Counted from the stretch's first letter, positions 35,701-50,700 are shown. The stretch is DNA of 64,000 nucleotides from Prochilodus magdalenae (GCA_024036415.1 JAMWET010000829.1:1-64000); one strand, 5' to 3'. Translations and numbers: made by a program. Notes: a model not told the origin generated them from the letters alone.

Positions 35701-38700
35701 GGAGATTTAAGAGTTAAGATGCACAGATACTCAGACATACTCCTCCACAACCAAAATCTATCAGTATAAAATTCTTTAGGTTGCTATGAGGGACAAGCTT
35801 TTGGTAATCCCTGTTCATGCTGAGTAACAAGAGGTACCCAGGAACCTCTACAGGTTTAATACCACACAATATCCTACTCAACATGCAGAATACAGCCAAG
35901 AACACAAGCACAAAGTGACGTCCTTGTTAGCATGCAGGCACCATCTGTAGCCACAGTTGTGGAAATGATGAAAACACCGAAAACTACAGCACCAGAGTGC
36001 AAAGTGTAACTGAGAAAATACAAAAATAATGGCCCTGATTGCCTTGAATAACTAATCATTGTCTGCTGTCAAGGACACGGGATTCCACACACACACTGCA
36101 GCCTACGATCCCGGTGTAATCTGGAGAGTCGGGAGAATTCCCGCTGGGCCAGTTTTGTTTTGGGCTGCCTACTGGGAGCTAATGACTAAACTCACACCAA
36201 ACAGAACACTACAAAAATGATACATGAATGTAAAGATCAAACCAGGAGCACACTGGTCCAGCCCCGATTTGCTGATTGTAAACTGTACAGTGTATAGAGA
36301 TTAGAGAAATACAGTTAAAGAGAGTTTAAGGTGACCTACATAAGACCACTGCACTAAACTAAATCCCTTGTGACCAAAATGTACCTAATAGCCTGTAACA
36401 CCTCCACCAGCACCAGTAACAGCTGGGACTGGATTGGGCATGTACTGGACAAGTTTCTGGATGTAGCCACATCAATGTTCAGACACTCTTACATCAAAGA
36501 ATTGGTCAGTTGGTCCAGATTTGGTGGATGCCTTCCCTGGATCAATTCTAAGAATTCCCTGTAGACTGGAATTTTATCCACTGCTGGTAGACCCGTATGA
36601 CTGTACGCTTCCATACATCTGCGGATACAGCTACAGATACAGTTAACATCTGTTTTGGAGCCATTTTCCAAACATGGAACAAGGCATTCCCTGCACTGCA
36701 GCACCTCTTCTCAATATATAGATCCTGTCATTCACATCCCGCAGGGATTTATAGCTCCATCAGCGCCATCTGCAGGAGCCTGAAGTTACTACCATTTTAA
36801 ACAATGTGAACAGTGTTCTGTCGGTTGAGTTTACTATAATTACTGCTGGTCCTTTTTCAGGTTTACCCCAGAGTCCTGCCCTCGGTTTTGGCATTTTTAT
36901 TTTATTTTTCTGGAATTTAATCAGATGGTAATAAATTACTGAGTACAACACTCAAGTCTTCTCTCACAACCACCAGATTTAGCATGATCACATTAAGCAT
37001 ACCTCTGGTTTTCCTAAGGCTTCTAATCCAGAATGAAAATTAAATCATGTCAACTGACATCTAAGCATTTCCAGGGATGCTGGATACTGCAGGTTTAATC
37101 TTAAGCCGACCTCAAGCTAAAACCGCTTTGCATTCGAGTATGCTCCAGCAACAATTATGACTTCCACAACAGAAAACACACACACCGACTCTGAGAGTAT
37201 TCTGGTGGCTCAGTCTGAACTCAGGAAAAAGAAACCTTAAATACCTGCACTGAATATTCATTCCAAATATCAATTATCATAAGTTACACTCTTGTCCTAC
37301 TTAGAGCTCAGAAAAGAGATGGCAATATCACAAACAGAAGTGCTCCATAAGCAGTCGTGGACACAACACTGGAATGAATGTCCGAAGGACAAAGAGGTAC
37401 AAAAGGACAGGCGGTGACCGGATCATATTTTAAACCAATCACAGGCCAATAATTGCATCGGTCCCCCTGACGCTTTGCTGTCACCTTTTGTGGGGCCTGA
37501 ACCTCAGAGAGCCTCGAGCTTCGTATCAAACGAATCAGCAGTAGGAAATAAAACCTTTGACGACTCTGGCACTTCCATTAACAAATGCTCTCTGCCTGTG
37601 ACCTTGGGGAACGGCCGCACCTTTTACGGCGTGTGTTTGTCATTCTCACAGTACTACATGGTTTTAACTAATGCCCTGTGCTCTGGACATTCCTCCTCAA
37701 GGTCAAACTTTTACCTCTATTTTACGGCTGTCTGCTCACGTCACCTCTACAAACGTGCAGGCACACAACCATATATATACCAGCTAACCTTTCCGTTCCT
37801 TCACATCCGCTGGCCATCCATGACCTTCTTTAAAAGGAACTATTTGCTTTGGACAGCTTTCATAAAGCTGGAGGCACCTGATTTACCAGCCATCGGGCAG
37901 AGGCAGCTATAGTGACCCATTACATAGATCTAAAGGAGGGCAATAGTGCTGTAAATCCACACCCTGCTGCAGGAGGTGAGAGATTTGCTTCTCTCAGATT
38001 GCGCAGCAAGGCCTTGATTTATGGTAACTCATGACGTATAGAACATGATCATCAAGTCAAATATTGACAAGGCAAAACAGAATCTACCAATATAATAAAT
38101 ATAAATAAACATTAGCTAAAATAAATATTAAATATCGCTCTTACTGTGGTGTAGCCGTAGTACCTAGAGTGAGATTTTCAGGTTTAAAAGTTAGGAGAAC
38201 ATCTGATGATGTGAACTACACTGGCGAAAGTTTTTGCTCGTGTGTCTTCATACACATACAACCTCAAGTGACATCCCATTCTTAATCCAAATGGTGTAAT
38301 ATGATGTCGGCCCACCCTTTACAGCTACAACAACTTCAACTTCTCTGGAAAGAAGTTTAGGAATGTGTTTATGGAGATTTCTGACCATTCTTCCAGAAAC
38401 GCATTTATGAGGTCAGACATTGATGTTGGACAAGAAGCCCTGGCAACTCAGTCTCTGCTTTAATTTATCCCAAAGGTCTTCTATTGGGTTAAGGTAGAGA
38501 ACACGTCTCCACTGCTCTAGAGTCCAGTGGCGGCGCTTTACACCATTGCTTTGAATTGCGCTTGGCGACGTAAGGCTTGGATGCAGCTGCTCGGCCATGG
38601 AAACCCATTCCATGAAGCTCTCGACACACTGTTCTTGCACTAATCCGAAGGCCACATGAAGTTTGGAGGTCTTTAGTAATGGACTCTCTCTGTATAAAGT

Positions 38701-41700
38701 TGGTGACATTTGCGCAGTATGTGCCTCACCATCCACTGAGCCCGCTCTGTCATTTGGAACACCTGAATTCAATGATTTGGATGGGTGAGTGAATACCTTT
38801 GGCAATATAGTGTATCTTGGAGGTGGGTTGCGCCATTGAAGATTTCACCTTAGAGGGTCATGAGATAGAGTTAACTTCAGTTTGTAAAGGTCCCTTTCCT
38901 ATAGTGTCCAAACAGTTATGTGACAGTAAAATGGACCATGCTGAATCACGAGTCACGACTCATGTTTTCATGTTTGTTTGTCCCCCTTACTAACACTACT
39001 CCTCCCTGCCTTTATGATCTCACAAAAGAGGTTCTGTTGTACGGCAGCCAGCAAAAACCTCTAATTAGGCGCAGATGTTCAGAGAGATCACGTCTTGGAG
39101 ACCCAACTACTAGAACTTGCATAGAATGACATCAATATGGTGACCTGGAATAATATAAAAACTCCTGGAATACTTCACAGAGCAATAGTAAGGGTGTTCA
39201 GTGGGCATCCAAATTCAGAGTCCCAATTAAATACGTCTCTGCTAATGTAACTTCACCAGTTCACGTCTTCACCGGTTCTGAAGGCAGCATCGAAACATTT
39301 AGCCACTGTTCCAAAGTGATTGGCTCCACACAGATTCCATGCTTAAACCAAACCATATTTTCAGACTAGGAGCTCTGCCAGCGGTTAGGTAACAAACTAG
39401 GTTAAACTATGTTATTGCTATTGCTGTTGTGAGCTAACGCCAAAAGCCAGCACGAGACTCACCTGCGGCACATCCTCTGTGGAGACCCAGCTCTTTCGCC
39501 CTCGTAGTATCCCGAGGAGCATTTCTGGACGCACCTCCACTCTTGCTGCAGGAAGTCTTGGCCGCAGTGAAGGCACTCCTCCATTCCAGGTCCTATGAAG
39601 GAGAAGAGAGTTCACACAGGGGAGCAATTTATTTATAGCATTTTTAATTTGTTTTGCACTTCCCAACCACTGCAGTAGTAAACTAGTAAACTGCATCTGA
39701 AGGACCCAGAGTTCCACAGCAAGACAACAACCCTAAGCACACAAGTGGTTCTACCACAGAACAGTTAAAGAAAATACAGCTAATGTTTTGGACTGACTAA
39801 AGTTATGACTCTTTTTTCCTAGGAACGCCGTCACACCCTTTGGCCACTCACAGACAGGTCATTTGGAATCATTTTCTCAGTAAATGAGTGTGTATTTCTG
39901 TTTTGTTTGCTAATCTGTGTTGTCTTTATCTACTTTCAGGACGATCTGAAAACCTGATTAGGTTTTAGTCACATATATGTAGAAATACAGAACATTCTAA
40001 AGGGTTCACCAACTTTCAAGGACCACAGTAAGACCTAACAAAATGTTCTTTCTGGAAATGTGGTTTCAGTCTGTCTTATGTTTGATGTCACTGTTGTCTT
40101 CTCTTGTACTTTGAAGGTAAAAGCATAACAGGACAGAACAATCCAATCACAACAAGCAGTGTTTGGAATTAAGTCTGTAACCACAGAGTACCAGTACACA
40201 GAGTCACTCACTGCCTTGTTGCTAACTTAAACATGATCTGGTACAGTGATATTGCGATACACAGCTGGTAAATATTGTTCGTATGAGACATCTTACAGGA
40301 ACAGTGGGTATTACTGAGCTCATTTGTACAGTGCCGCTTTATTATTTATCTCTCATATAATGAAAGGCCCACATACACAAATGAGGATGTGGCACTCTGA
40401 AGACTATGGGTAGATCACAAGAGAGATCCACAGTCACAAAGCCCTCACAACCACAACAGCAAAACCTCTCTCCAACTCGCACTGTCTCGCATGCGTCTGC
40501 TAATACAGACTCTAAGACAACCCTCCCTTTGCAATCCTAGCCAGTGATGCAGGGAAGAGCTTTGGCTGAACTAATTAAGCTATACACTCACAGAACGTCA
40601 TCTCATGGGATACACACACAAACACACACACACACAGACACACAGACAGATCTGGTTTAATCTGTCAGTGTATTCTCCTCAGCGCTGCGGGTCAATAACA
40701 TCATCCGTGTGTAATGCATGGACTCGGAAAACCAAATGCCTTGTGTCTCTCTGCCTCTCCAGGGCAGGCTAGCATAATGACTTAAGCTAATTAGCTGGGC
40801 AAAGATGGCGACGTGGGTCTCAGGACTGGCGCTGTCACAGCCAAACACAATCAAAGCTGTTTGTGTGGAACTGTTCAGCCCTTTCTAACACCTTCATCAT
40901 TATCATGGAAGACGGAGCTACAGCTCCTTTTTTCGCTGCGGTGGCAAGGAGCATTAATTACGGCAGATTTTCACTATTAAAGCAACGGGTCCCAGGTTTT
41001 TAATGTTGCGCCGCGCCTCGCTCTTATGATCCGGTTCAAAGTATTAAAAGAATCCAGTCTCTTTTGAAGCACCTCAACTCACGGCTTCTCTAACCCGTTC
41101 ATTATCAGTTATATTTTTACCGTTCTACGGAAACGCATCTTTGTGTAATTGGAATGTGATTGATTCAAAGTCGGCGATGCATTACACAAGCATGGTTGCT
41201 ACACGACAGATGCTATGCTCAACACACCTCACTAACAAGCTCCCTAACAACATGGTAGGTAATCTGAATGTTGCCAAGGTAAGTCTGGTCCATCGGTTCA
41301 CTCACAGTAGTGACTGGCAGGTATCAGTCACATACTTCTGTAATTGTTTATGTCACCCTAGACACAACGATGGCACTGTGGGCATCATTAAGCTTGCTGG
41401 AAAAAGACTATATGGTAGGTAGGCTGTTCAGGTGGTGCCGCTCAGACAGCTTGGGCCAATTACCATGCCCAATTTAAGGCACATTACTTCAGCAAGCTGT
41501 TCATTAGAGCTGAACAAACTTTCAGCAAATTGTTTCGGCACTGCAGAGCATGGATAGCACACTACACATTTCCTGACTCTTTCTGAGGCACCACTCCATC
41601 CAGCTAATGGGCATACTACAGGGTAGTACATGGAACGCGGAACACAGAACTGGTCATATTGAGTTAGTAGAAAAGGACAGAAGACAGAAGATTACAACAG

Positions 41701-44700
41701 AGGAGAACAGAAGAGAAGAGGAGAGTGAAAAATAATAATAATGTGGTATTAACGTAATAGGACCTGTGCAGGTGGAGCAGGAGATGTGGCAGGGGCTGCA
41801 CTTCATTTCCTCCAGGTTAAAAAAGGTTCCGTTGGCACACTCTGGAACACAGGTCATTCCTGCTAAGCTACAGCAAGAAATATAGAGAAACAGAGAGAGG
41901 GAACAAGATGGAATGGTTCTTTGTCACTCGAGTGTAGGTAGTAATCTAAATGACCACAGCCCGCTGCAGCTGAGGCTTCGTGGGTCAGTGGTTGAAAATG
42001 AGGAGGTACACAGAATCTGTGCTGCGTGAACATGCTCCTGTGTCTTTTTCCTTCCATAGAACTCACCGTGCGAAGCCCTGGATCTAAAGCTCAAAAACAC
42101 CAAAAGTCTTCACAAACTACTTCAAAGTTGTTTACTAGAATTAGAACCAGGAGAATGAAGAGGTAGAGCTTCATGAGGAGCTCATGGCGTTAGGTGTGTC
42201 TCTGCCTTCCATGAAGGAAATAAATGAGCTTTTTTAGTTTGAGCCTGAAGCTTGAGCTGAAGCTACCAGACAGCGTAGATTGGGGAGAACACAGCATACA
42301 CCAGGAGGACCGGCATGCTAGACACAGCAGTAAGCCACCATAGCTCCTCAGCTTAAGGGCTCGGCCATTCAGAATCCACTCCACATGCACAGTGTCCACA
42401 CAAACTGAAACCAGAGACTGCAGGACCCTGCAGAGAAAAGGGGCACGTTGCTTCGCGTAATTTACAGTCACTGCGTGTGTGAATATTCCAAAGGACACAA
42501 AATCAGATCATGAATACAGGATCCATAAGATCCTGTTGACTTTCAAGCCCTCTGAAGAAAAACTTGGGTAGGATTTAGATAGTGGAACACATTCAGCATC
42601 ACATCAGTTACATGCATGACTACAGAGCTTTCTTATTCCTATGAAGTCAAACTTTATTTAAACATATTCTAAATTAAAATTTCACACAAAATTTCTGTCA
42701 GGGATAACAGTGAATCCCAGCTAGCAGGGAGGAGTTAGCATGGTCTTGTTTGCATCCTGACGCTAGTGTTTTGTTTTTGTTCCTGGTGATTTTTAGGTGA
42801 ATAAAGGTTATTTATGATGTGCATATCACACCAACGTGTAACTGAGGAGATTGCTGCAGGTAGGTTTAGCAGCATGTGCAGAATGTGGTTAACTGTTCTG
42901 CTGAAATCAACGTCCTTCCCTGAAAAAGACGGCGTCTGGATGCAGCACATGTTGCTCCAAACCTGTATCCACTGTTCAGCGTTAATAGAACTTCACATTT
43001 GTGCAGGTCATCCTGGTCATGTGCACTAATCTCGCCCCCCACATACCATCATGAATGCCTGCATTAGAACTGTGTGCTGATAAGCCGGACAGTTCCACTT
43101 TTGATTCCACAGGACACTTTTACACTTCTTCTCAGTCCATCCTAAATGAGCTTGGGCTCAGAGAAGGCGGTTGTGCTGTTTCTGGATCTGTTCATATCTT
43201 GGTTCTTCTTCGCATGACAAGAGTTCTAACTTGCGTTTGTGGAGCAGTGATGAACTGCGTTTACAGACGATGGTGTTGGGAAGTGTTCTTGATCCCATGC
43301 CGTGACTTCACTACTGAATCAGGTCTGTTTTTAATGCAGTGCCGTCTGAGGTTCCTTACATACAGAGATTTCTCCGGATTGTCTATTGATTTTATGCAGC
43401 ATGGGCTATGAAATCTCCAAGCGTTACCTTGTTTGCCCGCACAGTACAGTGATGACCTCTTCTCATACTTACATCATACATTCTCTCTGGGATGTTTTTT
43501 TACATCTAAGTTTTATACCAGTCGGGATATGTATGTATAGACATATGGAGGCAAATCAATTTGAAAATAGAAGATAATTAAAAGGATTAGTTTGAGGTGC
43601 ACTGTCGTTGCATGGCTCGTATTATCATGGTTTACCATTTTCTAAATTAATTTTTACTGCCAATTTTTTTCACAGATTTTTACGACAAAGTGCCACTACT
43701 GATCCAGTACAAACCACTTGTCTGCTTCAGCAATGACCAAAGTACCACCAAAGGCCGCTTGTTGGGTCCACGGGCTAGTACCTGGTTTAGGTTTCTGTTT
43801 TTGTGGCTTAAAAAAGTAAACAAATTATTCAGACTGGCCTTTCGTTGACATCTATTGGTTGGTGATTTGTCTTACCTGAAGCCTTCGTTGCAGGCTGTAC
43901 ATCTGTCAGAATCTCGCAGGCACTTCATACAGTTCGTGTGACACTTCACACAATTTCTCTGAACTGGAGGGAGACATAAGGACAGCGAGAACGTTATAAA
44001 GACAGAAGACGAGTAAAAGCGGGAGAGGCAGACTGAAGTGGTAAAAAATCTGCCAGGTTTTCATATCATCTCAAATTTCACACTGTAGACTCAAATCTGA
44101 ATGCAATGACAGTTTGTCAGAAGTGAAGACTACACCCATTCAAACACACGCTGAACTCGCTCCATCAACATCTGCCTGATATGCACGGCTATGTGTGTGC
44201 GCGCAGAGCAGCCGCAGACAACATGAGCAAACAATGATAAAGCAAGACAGGCTCTTTCCTTCTTCCCTGCGTCAGAGCCCACAAATGAAAGATGCCCAGA
44301 CAAGCTGACATGCTGAACATCAAGTCTGGAACATAACTACCCCCCACACCCAACCCCACCTCCAAAAAAGCCTACCTACGTCACATATACGTATGTAAAA
44401 TGACCTAAATGGCTCCAGATGTGTGCATGTGCGCCTGTGCAAGAATGCAAGAAGTCTCCAGAGACGATTCAGTTCGGCTCACCCGCACACAGACACCAAT
44501 GTTTGATGGCTCAGAAATTGGTTAAATAGATCTACTTTAAACAACTTAAGGGTTGAATCTGCCTGCCAGCATTATAGAACATTGGCGGAACTGCGAGTGT
44601 ACAGAAGAAGAAAGACTGGAAAAGATACACGTAGGTCCAATTCTGTTTCTTATTTTTACCCCTGCCACTTGTTGTTGTGTCTAAACTCTCCATTTATGTC

Positions 44701-47700
44701 AGAACTCTATTTTCTCTTCTCAGTAACAGCTTCTTGAAAGCTACTTTGTTGTCTTCTCCTAGTAGAAGGATAGACAGAAACACCTGTGGATTTGTTCAGA
44801 TCTGAGGTAAGTGGAGTGGAGCTTGATTTTCTGCTGTTTGACAAGGATTCAGGTAGTGTTTATCTAAGGGTGACAGTTTTAGGGGTCTACCAGGTCTACA
44901 GTTGTTAAGAGTTAAATTTTCTTTGTTTGTTTTAATCATTAGCCATCCAGTACTCAGCCAGACATTGCAGTCCCCATCAATACCCCTTAACCTCCTGAGA
45001 CCCGGACTTGTTTGGTGTGCAATTTTAATTTCTCCTAGCTATTTGTGGTTAGTAGGACCTAACAAGTATTAAAAACTAAACATTGTCTTTGTACAGGAAG
45101 TTGTTTTGGCAAAAAACAATGTCCTCATATGAGGCCAAAGGGTCAACGTTTTTTTTTATCATGGTGCAGAGAAGCATGTAATGTCCTCATATGAGGATGC
45201 TGGGGTCTCGGGAGGTTAAACTCACCCTCTTCAGCAAAGTAGCTTGTGGGACAGGCCTCCACACAAGAGTTCTCCTCTGTGTAGAAGTACAGGCCTCTTC
45301 GGCAGGAGCGGCACTCGGTTTGCCCACGGCCCACACATGTCTCGCATCCTCTGTGACAGCGCCTGCACCGTCGTGCCTCAGCGTCTTCAAAGTAACCAAG
45401 CGGGCAGTGGCTAACACAGGTCCTGAGGAATGAGAAGAAGAGAAGAGAAGAGAAGAGAAGAGAAGAGAAGAGAAGAGAAGAGAAGAGAAGAGAAGAGAAG
45501 GAGAAACAGGTATGACAGAAAGAGAATGCTGTGAATCATTACTTCCAATCATTCCATCATCCTAGATACTCTTTTAGCTGCCTGTTAGTTCCCATGCCTT
45601 TATCTCCATGCTCCACTGAAGTGAAAGATCTGACACTAAGCTTACAAAAACGCTCACAGGCAATGTTGTGTTAGGGCGTAATGGGTGTAAAAAGATGTGT
45701 CAATAACACAACCTTTAAGGTTTTACACCAGCGAAAAAAGATGTAGTGAATGGGATAAATATCTACCTTCTGTTATATATATGCTCCTGTTACATCTGTG
45801 TACCCCAGCAAATAAAGCAGGATATTTATTCTGGGGATTTCCTTGTTTTCTTTTTCCATGTGATGGGTGTATCTGTCTGAAACATTCTGTTAGGGCTCCT
45901 GTGCCTGCCTTCTGCCTTCCCCTGAACCCAGTGTGCTGTGATTTGCCTGTTTGGCAGAGTCTGTTCTTTTGTTTTCTGTTCAACATCGTCTATTGGTTTG
46001 AGCGTGCAGCGATTGTGATAATGCTCCTTTCCTAAGAACTTCAGCCGTTATGGCTATCTGCCCTTAAATGATCTAACTGGGAGCAGCATCTTTAACATGA
46101 CTGATAAGAGGTTAGACTGCACTGTCGGGGCAGCAGCGATACTTCTTCATCCTCTCATGCTGGACTGATTCCACTTCTACAGGGTTACAGTGACTCACTA
46201 TCGCCTCTTCAGGTACAAAGTGGCATTACGAAACTGGATGAGTTAAGATTAGCTGATTAGCATGCCGATTTCAGTAGATATCTCCGGAACTCCATACACA
46301 GCCCTGTTTGTTTCTTCACATTATGTTGTTATTACTTTTAAATTGTTTTAAACTAAAAATCTTACAAATTGCACCTTTAAATCATAGACAAACAAAGTCA
46401 TACACTGTCATTCACTCAGTACATACACAGTACAATAATAACAGTCCTGTTAGTTCTGCCTAGCTGGGAAGAAAACTCTGTTCAGTTAGTGACTGAATAA
46501 GTCTTGTCTTGTATCACATCACCGTTTCTCTGTTCAGTAGATAATAATTAGCCAGTCAATGGCTTAGCATAATGGCTGTGTTTAAATTAGGTGTTGCTGC
46601 AGTGTTTACAACACAGCAGAAACCACACAGTGATTAAAACAACATTTAAAATCTGACTTAATGAACTTCAGGCTTCAGCAGAGTCATTTTTCTAGTTAAT
46701 GAAAATGAGCAACTAAAATGACTACTGCAAAACATAAAAAGGTTTCAGAGGAGATGTCAATGTTCAAGTGTCAAATGTCAGATTAGGCACTCTATCTGTA
46801 TTACCTCCCTGTCTTCAGATTGCCCAGACTGAAGTGAACGCAGTTTAAGCAGTGGTCAGCATCTGGCCCATCACAACCCTGGTCACCACACTCATGGTGG
46901 CACGGCCCTGAAATAAAGAAACCGAGTTCCATCTCTGGTTAACTACTGTTGATACACACACATGCCCTATAAAATATACTCAACACTACTGGACTGCTAT
47001 GCTGGATTATTTTATTTCTTATTTTCAACAGCCAAAACATATCAGAAGTCTGTAACATGCTCATGCGCTCATGTTTATGTACATCCGGAGGATACGACCC
47101 TCAGGAGGCCACCCAGCTGCTAGTCCAGTCTCTGGTCAGTTCAAGGCTAGACTACTGCAACTCACTCCTGGCTGGTCTTCCTCTATGGGCCATCAGGCCC
47201 TTGCAACTGGTCCAGAATGCAGCAGCTCGACTCATCTTCAATCTTTCCAAGTTCACCCACGTCACTCCACTGCTGCGCTCCCCTTACTGGCTTCCTGTAG
47301 CTGCCCGGGTCAGATTTAAAACTCTGAGGCCTACAAAGCCAAGACTGGACCAGCCAATCCCTCCTTATGGCAATGGTCAAGAGTCAATCTGTACCTCGAG
47401 CCCTTCAAGCTTCTAGTATAGCTCGAATCGACCCGCCATCCTTGAAGAGTCATGGAAGACAAGCATCCAGACTCTTCTCTTTCCTGGCTCTCAGATGGTG
47501 GAATGAACTCCCACTGGCTGTCCGAACAGTGGAGTCTCTTGCAGTCTTCAAGCGCAGACTGAAGACCCATCTCTTGTATGTGTATGTGTATGTTGAAGTA
47601 CTTGTGTTGCACCTTTCTTCCTTTTTCTCTATGAGCGCTGGGCTGGGGTTTTAAATCTGATACAGGCAGCTACAGGAAGCCAGTAAGGGGAGCGCAGCAT

Positions 47701-50700
47701 TGGAGTGACGTGGGTGAACTTGGGAAGATTGAAGATGAGTCGAGCTGCTGCATTCTGGACCAGTTGCAAGGGCCTGATGGCCCATAGAGGAAGACCAGCC
47801 AGGAGCGAGTTGCAATAGTCTAGCCTTTTGCTTTATATATGTCTGTGTATTGATCTCTCTAGGTATCAGCACTGGTCCCCTGTTCAGGCAGTGTCTGAGC
47901 TAATGGTGAGTTTTAGGCTCTAACCTTCCTGTACTAGCTGGAAATATTATCCAACAGAACACTAAGCACGGTTGTAAGTCGCTCTGGATAAATGTAAATG
48001 TACTGCAGCAGTATTGCCACCAAACCCTCATGTTAGTCACAAAAAAGTAATTACTCAATTCGGAACAAAAACTTCTACACACAATGAGATCTTAAGCAGT
48101 TTTATAATGAAAATTTGCCAAAAGGAAAACCACAGCTCATTATCTTATCACACATAACCACATACGGCATCCTCTCAGTCACAGAACCTGTCAGATATTC
48201 ACCAGCTACTCAGAGATATACATATTCTCAACTAACTGTACCACTGTACTCCTCTTCTTCCTCATCCTCATGGTGAGGGGTCCCCGGGGAAGGTTCTGGG
48301 CCCTTCACGCTGGGGATCTCCAGCATCCGGGAGCGAGAATGCTGGGAGCCCTGAGACTGATATGGATGATCCGCTGTCCCGTGGAGAATCAGTGTCCACT
48401 CCTTCAGTTTACCTAAAGACAGAGAGAATGGGACCCAGACAGAGGAAGAGAGACAGCACACAAACCAGAAATAAGAGCTCAGGGGACACAAAGAGACAGA
48501 GAGAGTGTTAAGATGCACAATAATCTGGAGAACAAATAAAAAACCCTAATCTCTTTGGGAGAACGTAATCAGCAAGATTATCCGAATCAAAAAGGATTTG
48601 GTTTGACAGGCAGCTGTGAGAACAGTGTAGTTAATCAGATCAATTAAAAGTTCCTTCAGTGCTCTTCAAGCTGAGACAAACCATTCGATAATCAGTATTT
48701 AGAGCACTGTTCGCTCTTAAGTCAGCATATTCGATGCATGGCACGTTTTTCTATATCGGCTTCAAATGCAGACATTGTCAACAGCCCTGGAGAGCTAAAG
48801 GCAACAGTCTTTGTGATCTGACTGTTTTGAAAGCTACATTTGAAATGCCTTGCTGTGTCTAAAACACTGCGACAGGAAAAGCTACACGGGCGCCGCGGCT
48901 GAGCAGGGGAAGCTTTTGCTCGAGGCAGAGCCGTGATCAAAAAAGCTAAATTGCCCACAATGGCTTAGGAGCTGCTCAGCAAAAAAGCTTCTCCCAGGAC
49001 GCTGGTTTAAAGAGTCAAAATGAAGACATTTGGAGGGGTGCAGACACACGCCCCTCTCAATAGTACCTCGACATTTTCCAGACATCTTTAAAACCCGATT
49101 TCTTACCCAGAACCTCAGGGTTGCGGAGCTGCGAGGGGGAGTCGTATATCTCCAGGGTCCACATGCCCTCTGCCCTTTCGCCCCAGCAGTGCACTGTCAT
49201 GAACTCCCAGTTCTTGAAGCCCTCGTTGGAGTTATCAAACAACCTGTGAATGAGCCAGGTGGAGAACAGAAAAAGCCTATTGGGTATGAACAGACAAAAT
49301 CCAAAAGGGTAGACCCACTTATCGATCTGTATGATTTCCTTACTGGGAACTGCTGCCTGACTTGTCAATCTCAGTGCTGAGCACTAAGGAGATTAAACCC
49401 TGAAGGCCGACACATGTCTTAAAGTTTATTCACAGAACTGGAAAGCAAAGAAATTGACTATCTGCACAGTAAACACCACTGTTTATCATTTGAGGTTAGG
49501 TTTTGAAAGCTGTTCAGAATATCCAAGGCTTCGATGTGACTGTCTAGTGAACCGCTCTCAAGAATTTTATGTATAATTATAAGTATAATTATAGTATAAT
49601 TATCAGTATGACCTCTAATCGTCGGGTGCTGGTTTTCACACAGTTACTGTTCAGAGATATTGTTCCTGCTCAGTACTGATATCCATAACAGGCTTAGCAT
49701 CTGATAAGGGTTGAATAATTACATTATCAGTGTCAGCCTGACATGCCTGTTTGCCAAGGGACAAATAAACACCGTAACCAGTACATCCATAGTAAACATG
49801 CCTGCTTGCCCCCTACAGCTGTAGTAGTGTCGTAAGCAGATTCCACAACAGTCGATTTATCGAAACCTGTATGATTCGAAGACTCTAAAGCTTTGGAGAC
49901 AACTTTTTGACTGTGTTGATCAACAAAAAGAAGCTGGCATACCATCTTAAAATGGTATATATATATATATATCAAATGCATTTATCACTGTGGGGGCACT
50001 CTCAATTGTTCTATGCCATATGCCAGCTAGGCACTGTAGTGAAAGAACAATAATGAACGTCATGATTTGAATGCTTGTTTAGAGAATCCTCCCTTTACAA
50101 GAGTACCTCAGCCTGTAATGCTACAGTTTCACTGCTGTCAAAACAAAACATCCTATCTCCAACATGATAACTGTATAGGAGAAAGAAAAACATCCTTTAC
50201 TTTAAATGTAGTGTTGGTGTAGCTCAGCGGACAACACCAGCTCCTGTCAGGGAGCCACTACCACATGTGGGAGACTGGGGTCTGGGTGACTATGCTGTGC
50301 GACACTGATAAGAGTCCTTGGGCAAGACCCCTAACACTACACTGGCCTACCTGTAATATGATTAACCTTGTAAGTTGCTCTGGATAAGAGTGTCAGCTAA
50401 ATGGCGTGAATCTAAATGGATGTAAGTCAAGGTAATCAGGCTTTTCTGGGACACAATGTAAAAAACTGAAAAACGATAAAATGTAGATACAAGATTTCGT
50501 ATAACGATTGCGCTAACTGGTTCCTTGTTTCGTATTTCTGCAGGAAGAATTCACTGAATCTGACTCCGGAGAAGAAGGTGAAACAACTCATGCACAATGC
50601 TTCAGTTTACACCAGCAGCTTTTATTCATTCAGCTCTACTGGGGACACCAGTTATAATCCTGCAGGTTTTGCATTCAGATTGCAGAGCCAGAGTGAATGT

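Larger units (their letters stand above)
32653..39462 (-). other. PCSK6 intron (6.8 kb)
   Basis: Contains the (CA)n tract, Tc1 copies C and D, a retroelement-like stretch (34935-35500) and the 36375-36730 relic. No exon or RNA gene seen. Confidence 0.6.

Noticed and set aside
47651..47872. Minus-strand frame similar to the plus-strand frame at 47071-47319
   Set aside because: It is the inverted copy of the LINE fragment, not a separate gene.
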